Source of the DNA: Neurospora crassa OR74A
Lineage: Eukaryota > Ascomycota > Sordariomycetes > Sordariales > Sordariaceae
Assembly: GCF_000182925.2 (NCBI RefSeq)
Contig: NC_026501.1
Location: 9,403,917 to 9,467,916, forward strand
Direction: 5' to 3'
DNA length: 64,000 bases
In this document: positions 57,699 to 64,000 of the stretch, in pieces
Layout of the letters: every line of letters starts with the position of its first letter
Position numbering within the stretch: the first letter of the stretch is position 1
Made by a program: the position numbers and the translations under genes
The notes under the pieces: generated by a model
What the model saw: only the letters and a program-made list of their open reading frames with translations
What the model was told of the DNA's origin: nothing
The model's database searches: none

Positions 57699-58649
57699 TT
57701 AATCAGAAGTGGAAGCATCAGCGTCAGCACCGAGATCTCCAGTAATGCCAGCAGTCACACCAACAGATCCAGAGAGAACAGAGCTAAGCAGCTCCTGAAC
57801 AGCCTCCAACAACGACTCGACGACGCTCAGCGGGCTGCCAGCAGCAGTACCACTAAGCAACTGGTTGAGGAGCTCCGGGCTCAAGATACCAGCGAGGTTG
57901 CTCAAGTCGCCAAGCGGCAGAGTACCAAGGGGCACACCACCAGTCAGGCCGCCGCTAAGCGAGAGGAGGGCCTGGAGGTTAGCCAAGCTGGCCAGGGTGT
58001 TGGCGTCCAAGCCGCCGGTGGTGGCATCACTACCACCACCGAGCTGCAGAAGGTTACCAAGCAGACCGGTGACGGTGTTCAGCAAGCTGCTCAACAGGCC
58101 AGTGACACCAGTCAAGCCAGCGAGACCGTCGGTGACGCCCAACAGACCGCCGAGGCCTCCGAGAGGGTGTCCAAGTCCGAGACCACCAAGAGGGAACGCA
58201 CCGCCAGCGAGGCCCCAGCCGGCACCACCAAGAGGGAGGATGGCGGCCTTTTGGTTGGCCTTGATGCGGCGAGCGCCTTGCTGCACGGTTTGCGTGACGT
58301 TGCCGAGCAGCTGGGAGAGGATGCCCGTGATGCCCTGGGGGTCCTTGATGTCGATCTTCTGGAAATCGTCCTGGGCGTTCTTGACGATGACGCCGACGCT
58401 GGAGACGACGCGGTCGAGGTCGGTGAGCGCGACGGAGGGGACGGTGCCGGCGGGGACGGAGGCGGCGGGCGAGGTGGCGGGGGTGGTTTGGCGCTTGGTA
58501 TTCATGTTGGCCTTGGCCATGGCGAGGTTGTTCTTGAGGGCCTCGGCGTTGATGTGCGCGATAGCGTGGCCTTGTTGCATCATGGGCACGGCGAGGGTAG
58601 AGCCGGCCATGGCGAGGGAGAGAGCGGTGGTGAGGGCGAAGGACTTCAT
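57699..58649 (-). CDS. Secreted Gly/Leu-rich protein, unknown function
   Basis: A single minus-strand frame of 316 residues. Residues 1-20 are a signal peptide (MKSFALTTALSLAMAG, cleavage after STLA). A Lys-Arg pair at 52-53 followed by QTTP is a likely Kex2 site, so residues 21-53 may be a propeptide. The middle has one conserved-looking segment (LDRVVSSVGVIVKNAQDDF). The rest is repeats of Gly, Leu and Ala (PLGGLGLGHPLGGLGGLLG) with amphipathic Leu-rich stretches and almost no Cys. There is no GPI signal at the acidic C-terminus (DADASTSD). I do not recognise the family; a cell-wall or surface role is a guess. The opposite strand is also open but has no ATG start and no signal peptide. Confidence 0.8.
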   Translation of the reverse strand: MKSFALTTALSLAMAGSTLAVPMMQQGHAIAHINAEALKNNLAMAKANMNTKRQTTPATSPAASVPAGTVPSVALTDLDRVVSSVGVIVKNAQDDFQKIDIKDPQGITGILSQLLGNVTQTVQQGARRIKANQKAAILPLGGAGWGLAGGAFPLGGLGLGHPLGGLGGLLGVTDGLAGLTGVTGLLSSLLNTVTGLLGNLLQLGGGSDATTGGLDANTLASLANLQALLSLSGGLTGGVPLGTLPLGDLSNLAGILSPELLNQLLSGTAAGSPLSVVESLLEAVQELLSSVLSGSVGVTAGITGDLGADADASTSD

Positions 58650-59764
58650 TTTGGGGGAAAAAAGGAGTGAAGTGAAGTGAAGTTATTGGAGAGAGTGTGA
58701 TGTTGGTATCTGGTAAGGATTGATTTGGCTTTGGTGGTTCTTAAAAAGAGAGAGACTGAAGTCCTGATGATATAGAATGGTGGAGGAGATGAAGGCTGGT
58801 GAGGAAGGAAGGAATTAGCTTTCGGTCTGGTCAGATCTGGGGATACTTATAGGTGAGTTTCTCCCATGTTGTTATTGTTGTTGTTGTTGTCGCTGCTGTT
58901 GCTGCTTCATATCATCGCTATGTTGTTGACACGGATGTCAACTTCCCGGCCGCTGCTGGGTATCGCTGCTATGCCACGACACGACAACTGGAATCCCAGG
59001 CCTCATGGTGGGAGATTGCGATGAACATGGTTTATGGTGGAAAAGGCATGCGTTTCAGTGGGTGCCGACAACTATGTGGTGGGTTGTGGTTGTAGGAATG
59101 AGGGTGACGGCCATGTCTTAGGCCTCTCCCTCCGGCAACTTCCGGCACATATCTCCGACGACGAGTAAGGGAACGTTGAATGCGAGTACCGCACCTTGGT
59201 GTTTTTCCGGTGGAAAAAAGCTCTCACGATGTGATGAGGCCTTATTCAATTGTTCAAAGTTGGAATGCCCTCAGCTGCGACAGAGTGTCCTGGCTGTGCC
59301 GATGACCTCGTGAAGTCCTCGATCTTGGTGGTTTGGTGGTGAAACACCAGTGCCGAGTCGACTTCATTCCTCCGCCCTTTGCCTGGACAAATCAAGACAG
59401 TCCCATTGTCGAGTAGCAAGAAGTTCTCGTCCTTCTGTGCCATATCTTTATCTCAGCATCTGAGGGTGGAGGTAGAGGTGGCCGTAACACCTCACGGCTA
59501 ACGCTCCAGGCCATCTCTCTTGAATGTTCGTAGCCGATTGATATACTGGCGCATAGATATAATGGACCAATACCTTGTTCTTATCTCGGATCCATAGTTT
59601 TAGAGATGTGGGCTCAGAGATATTTCGCTTCAATTGCTGGAGTGTCAAACCAAAGGCCTTCTCTTGAACCTGTGTGCCTCGTCCGAATGCCTATGATTAA
59701 GTAAAGGTATATAACCATTCTATGCCACTCCCCCTTCCACATTCTCTGGACAGTTGGCTATAAC
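58650..59764. other. Upstream region of the secreted-protein gene
   Basis: 1.1 kb containing the promoter of the minus-strand gene and the 5' flank of the 5S gene at 59765. A TATATA lies at about 59708, some 55 bases before the 5S start. No further gene is seen. Confidence 0.5.
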
Positions 59765-59886
59765 ACATACAACCATAGGCACCTGGATAAAATCGGGTCC
59801 CGTCCGCTCTCCCCTAGATAAGCCGGTGACCGCCAGATCAGCAATCGGCTCGGTAACGACCGGCGAATAACCTGGTGTTGTATGTC
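59765..59886 (+). rRNA. 5S ribosomal RNA (dispersed gene, minor isotype)
   Basis: About 121 bases. It begins ACATACAACCATAGG, the Neurospora 5S start, and ends GGTGTTGTATGT. The first nine bases pair perfectly with the last nine (stem I). It carries CCCGTCCGCTC, the GGTGACC region and CGGCGAATA in the expected order, and is followed by a TTTTT terminator at 59887-59891. The body differs much from the common alpha-type 5S as I remember it, so it would be one of the minor isotypes or a pseudogene. A related inverted copy lies at 57096-57218. Confidence 0.85.
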
Positions 59887-59891
59887 TTTTT
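59887..59891 (+). terminator. RNA polymerase III T-run terminator of the 5S gene
   Basis: TTTTT directly after the 5S sequence. Confidence 0.7.
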
Positions 59892-60423
59892 GCCTTTGAG
59901 TCTACCTGATTACGAGTGAAGCAAGGGAAGGTGCGAAGGGCGGCCGTATCCGGTACATGATTACTGTAGGAGAGACTCGATCAATGATGACAACACAAAA
60001 CGAAACTTTAATGTTGAAATAATTCCATGCACACAATCTTTTAGCATTCATTCGATGCTATCAGTTCGTTACATCGTCATAAACACACGAACAAAAAGTC
60101 CATAATCGAGGCAGGCCGATAATCAACCATCATACTCCTAAAATGCGACAACCAGAGTGACAAAAGAGATGGGGAAGGACAAATTTCGGTTGCAACCACC
60201 GTCACCGCACATATGATCCTGTTCAAAGCATACCTAATCAATCAATCATTAATGCCCATTACATCTCCTCCGTCGTGCCTGCCCTCATGCAATGTACCAT
60301 ATTTCCAATGACATGTTCATACAATTTGATCTCCATCCATCTTGACATTCTTCTTCAGTTTGGATTAAACGAAAAAGACGATGCTGACGAGACGGAAAGA
60401 AGAAAAGTGACTTTGTTTAGATA
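59892..60423. other. Spacer between 5S rRNA and the conserved small-protein gene
   Basis: 532 bases, AT-rich, with no coding signal. Confidence 0.55.
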
Positions 60424-61196
60424 TCAGGGGGTGGTACCGCGTACCCAACTATTACGAACGAACGAGTTAGCTTAACATAAACAAAAAGAAAAGGGGGAAC
60501 TTGGGAGAGGGTGAACGTACTTATCCCACATCTTGGCAATAAACCCCTGCGGCACCGGCCTCTGCTCATTCAAACTCTGGCGTCTCGCAACACTAGCCGG
60601 ATCGTTTCTTCTCTTTTGATCCATCAAGCCCTCGAAGAGTCCATGATGTCCTCCGTGTCCGTGAGATGGCTATGTTGTTTTATTTCCGAGCTGTTAGCAC
60701 ATGTTTACCATCTCTTTACCACCCACAACCCACAACCCACAACCCACAACCCACAACCCACAACCCCTTTGACCCATCACTAGCAACAACAACGAAAAGA
60801 GGACAAAAAAAAGAAGAAAAAAAGAAAAAAAGAACATACCCGTCTACCATACGGAACCTCGGTAACCGTACTCGCACTCCCCATAGGCCGATCACTCCCC
60901 GTCTCACTAGTAGTCGAAGACGTACTCGCGCTCCGCTCACTCCTGAATGCTTCAGAAGCAGCCCCCGCGACATTAGGAAAGAGCTTGGTGCTCTCGTCAA
61001 TCAACTTGCTGCTTTCGCTCGATATACTACCCCTGGCTCCGCCGCCCATGCCTTGGGCAGCGGCATCAGGGCCCGTCTTGCCGGCGACGGGGGTGGTGTG
61101 GGGAGCCGGCGCCTCGGTGATGGGGTTGTCGAGGGTGGGTGGGTGGGCCGGCTGGAAGGGACCGGCGATGGGGGGGTTGCTACCGGTGTCATCCAT
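60424..61196 (-). CDS. Conserved fungal small protein, unknown function
   Basis: Minus-strand exons 60840-61196, 60521-60669 and 60424-60448 give 176 residues. The first part is disordered (MDDTGSNPPIAGPFQPAHPP) with a Ser-rich helix (SSESSKLIDESTKLFPN). The C-terminal part GGHHGLFEGLMDQKRRNDPA, ARRQSLNEQRPVPQGFIAKM and WDNWVRG resembles a motif I recall from other ascomycete proteins of unknown function. All joins keep frame, and the 25-base last exon supplies NWVRGTTP, which supports the model. Intron 1 carries a CCCACAA tandem repeat. No membrane helix or signal peptide is seen. Confidence 0.75.
60722..60763. repeat. Heptamer tandem repeat (CCCACAA)6
   Basis: Six perfect 7-base units in intron 1 of the gene at 60424-61196. 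Confidence 0.9.
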
Positions 61197-63916
61197 GGTT
61201 ATTGTGGATGAAGAGGATGAGTGAGATGGATGAGAATGGGGGTGGGGAAAGAGGGGGGTGGCGTTGTTATGCGTTGGGAAAGAGTTGTTTGTGGTTAACT
61301 CTACGAGAAGGTTGTTTGGACTTGACTGAGTAGTATATAGTTGTGGACTTGTCACTTTAGATGAAGTTGTAGTAACAACAGTGAGTGAAGAATCGTTAGA
61401 TGTAAAGGAGGAGTAGCATAGGAACACAAGCGGACGAAGAGGGCGGGGTTGCCGGTGGTTTATACCTTTTGCGTATCACAGATGCTCGCGTGGGTGCTTG
61501 AGAGGAGTATGTACCTATGCACATGCAGTGACGGCTACGGGCAGCTGTGGTAGCGCAGGGCCAAGGAGTTCTCCGTCTTCCATTCTCTCTTAACACTACA
61601 GACCAAGATCCGCAGGACAAATTGGTGAGATCAGTCGACTGAAGATCCAAACCGAAAGATGGATGTACCTCATCATGTCGTCACATGCAGAGGAGGGACG
61701 GGGCCGTCCACCGTTTTGGAGAGAAAGCACGTCCCGCAGAAAGAGCAGAGCTTGACCAAGATGAGCTCGGATTTTTTGATCGTGGTGTTGGGGTATATGC
61801 ACGTATGTTGGCAAATAGTGTTTGGAAGGCACTTGGCTCGGATATCCCAGTGTGTGTAAGCTCCCAGAGATTCATTGAGATTTCGAAGTCCATCACTACC
61901 ACGGACTGCTTTGGCCCCGAACAGAATAGACGAGCTGTGTGTTCTGGATGGTTCGTTTCGGGACCTTCCAGAACGTCTACCCCTCACGTGTGTCGCCTTA
62001 CGATCGATTCAGGAATCGAGGGGAAGTGAGATCTCAATGGAATTGTGCTGATGTAGTGTATGGGTGGCCAACCAACCATATGGTAAAAGAAGAAAAAGAG
62101 GGGTATTGTGTTTATCTATTTCGAGGGAACTTGGCAGTAGATCGTCAACCACTGTCGTTGTCTTCAAGTTTATTCGCACTCCTTGGCTGCCGGGCATGTC
62201 TCCGGACTTGGTGTGCTCACGGCAGCGGAAGCGGCTGGTTGACAGGTGGACATCGGAACCGGTCACTGTCATTTTGCCAGTTGAATATGCAGGAAATCCA
62301 AGTCAGCAGAACGCGCAGAGTTTCGGTGCAGAAAAGTGCATAACAGAAGTGGTTCCCATTAGAAATCGGATTTCAAACTCGTTTTGACTTGGATGAGAAT
62401 CTCGAGGGCATCCATCGGATCGAATTGGTGGACTCATGAACGTACAGTACCAAAAGCTCTCGGACCGTATTCCGACCAAAGGGGGAATGACGTTGAGATG
62501 ACGATGGCGCAGGCACTGGCCTTGAGATGTTCACTGGGTGTTGTGATCATGGTCACTCTCTTTGGCAGTTGTTTCTGTGGCGACTGACAGGCGTTGCTGT
62601 GAGACGAAAGTTGTTCAACTTTGCTTTTTCTGTCTGGGTCGTTCATCCTTGGACTTTGGACTGTGACGATTGATGGAAATTGGTGATCTGGATGGCCATG
62701 ACCCAAGTGCTCTCAAAACCAAGGAGAGATGTGGATGTCAAGACGGATGTACTTGGATCGTGATTGCCTCATTTTGGATAGAGGTCGTATATATACCGAC
62801 TGTTGAGGGTCATGGTGATGATGAATGATTCATACCCATGATGGATGTAATGAGTGGGTATGCTTTGGGTAAACAATCAAGATCACTAGATTTTGATGTG
62901 AGCATGTTGTCAAGACATCAACTTCCTACTCGAGAAGTTATTCTCTGCCATGATCATGATCGATCAGCTTTCGTAAAAAGAGTGTCGTTGCTCCTCCTGA
63001 ATGGCATCATGATGCTGTTTGGTAGGAGAAGGAAGATGTTAGGCAGCTTTGGCCTTGTCGTCCTGTATATCTGTCCTGCCCTGGAAACGAGGTTCGCTCT
63101 GTGGCACTGAGATGTATCAAGCGCGGGGTCTTATAATGGAGGAAATTGAAACTTGACAGTGCTGTTGCGGCATCTTGAGGTTGTCGACGAGATGATGCAA
63201 GTACTATGTACAAGTAAAAAGGTACCGCGACGAGATGTAAAGAAGTGTCAAGTGACTGGAAATTGTTAGTGCAAAGTAAGCAAGTGGAGCGGGAGCATGG
63301 ATGGACTCGCTATCGTTATCGCTATCACATTAGGTAATGTCGAGGGCAGACTGCGGGAAGTGGAATCCCCTGAGCCCCTTACCGTGGGTTCCCTGTTCCC
63401 CCGGAATGCCAGGTGGTGGTTCCACCACAGCCGAGGGAGGGCCCGGGGCGGCAGGCACCTCAGCGGCCCCAGTGAGCCGCGGTGGGTGGAGGGGTTCCAT
63501 GACGCCCGGTTCCGTGGGCCTGGGGAACCTTTCTCCACGGAACGAAGAAGTGTCAACAACAAGGCGGAACTATCACAAGCCTCGTTTGATCCAATCACTG
63601 ACTGACTGTCCTTTCTCCCCTGTCTCTTATTCTGCTGGTCTGCTGCATTGCTGACCTTCTACACTATCAACATATCCTCGGCCTACTGTTCTCTCTCGGG
63701 AGACCCTGTCCCGTCACACACGTCGAGGCGTCGATCTACCTGACAACGCCATACCGAGTAACCGCCTACATAGAGTCAGTCAGTCTGACCGAACATGATT
63801 ACTTTGTGATTATTGCATCTGGATCCGAGTTTCCCCTTTTTTGCGACAACACTGCCTACCACTCCTTCGAACCAACAGCTTAAATTCGTCCCGATTCCCG
63901 CGCATAGACCTCCAAC
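61197..63916. other. 2.7 kb spacer upstream of the last gene
   Basis: No supported gene. A GC-rich stretch at about 63375-63545 with strong local hairpins stands out. The last 300 bases are CT-rich and probably the leader of the gene at 63917. Confidence 0.45.
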
Positions 63917-64000
63917 ATGACACAGGACTCGCCCTCTCTAAAAGACTTGCACGTCGTCGGCAACGGTGTCTCTTCAGCCTCGTCCACCACCTTCAGTTCA
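63917..64000 (+). CDS. Start of a gene cut by the window end
   Basis: The first 28 codons only (MTQDSPSLKDLHVVGNG, then Ser/Thr-rich). The ATG follows a CT-rich leader and the frame is open to the end. The product cannot be named from this fragment. Confidence 0.5.
   Translation, partial: MTQDSPSLKDLHVVGNGVSSASSTTFSS

Noticed and set aside
57585-58670. 361-codon plus-strand frame across the secreted-protein gene
   Set aside because: No ATG start; it is the mirror of a Gly/Leu-rich gene whose minus strand has a clear signal peptide.

Overview
The window looks like chromosomal DNA from a filamentous ascomycete of the Neurospora type (Sordariomycetes). Support comes from short GT-AG introns with CTAAC-like branch sites, C-ending codons, (ACCT)n-rich spacers, CAA-repeat leaders, and dispersed single 5S rRNA genes instead of a 5S array. 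The strongest support is the side-by-side NLR-like patatin gene plp-1 and SNARE gene sec-9, an allorecognition pair known from Neurospora crassa. The species cannot be fixed from sequence alone. Exon coordinates were read by eye from splice signals and family homology.

Left part (1-20.4 kb): an apparently empty 3.4 kb stretch, then a 628-bp MITE-like element with 133-bp perfect inverted ends and a TA duplication. Next come a TMEM14-family membrane protein, a divergent pair (mitochondrial CMC2 and prefoldin subunit 2), a 4.5 kb spacer, the CCAAT-binding subunit HAP3/NF-YB, the RNA polymerase I factor RRN3, a possible 72-codon gene, and a bZIP protein with a long Ser/Thr-rich N-terminus.

Centre (21-33 kb): the allorecognition region. 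It holds decayed repeats of a TPR-module sequence, a patatin-TPR paralogue that lacks the NB-ARC domain and has Gly in place of the nucleophilic Ser, then the intact patatin-NB-ARC-TPR gene (plp-1) and, convergent with it, sec-9. In the published N. crassa and Podospora work PLP-1 guards SEC-9, and mismatched alleles trigger cell death after fusion. The paralogue and remnants suggest the locus has duplicated more than once.

Right part (33-64 kb): mostly housekeeping genes. These are a GTPBP1/2-like GTPase, EMC6, a vezatin/Inp2-like protein, PCNA, pyridoxal kinase, dUTPase, a CENP-K-like kinetochore protein and a three-KH RNA-binding protein. PCNA and dUTPase are S-phase genes within 6 kb, and the dUTPase promoter carries two ACGCGT (MCB) boxes. 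The end holds a secreted Gly/Leu-rich protein flanked by two inverted 5S rRNA sequences, a conserved small protein of unknown function, and the first 28 codons of a gene that runs off the window.
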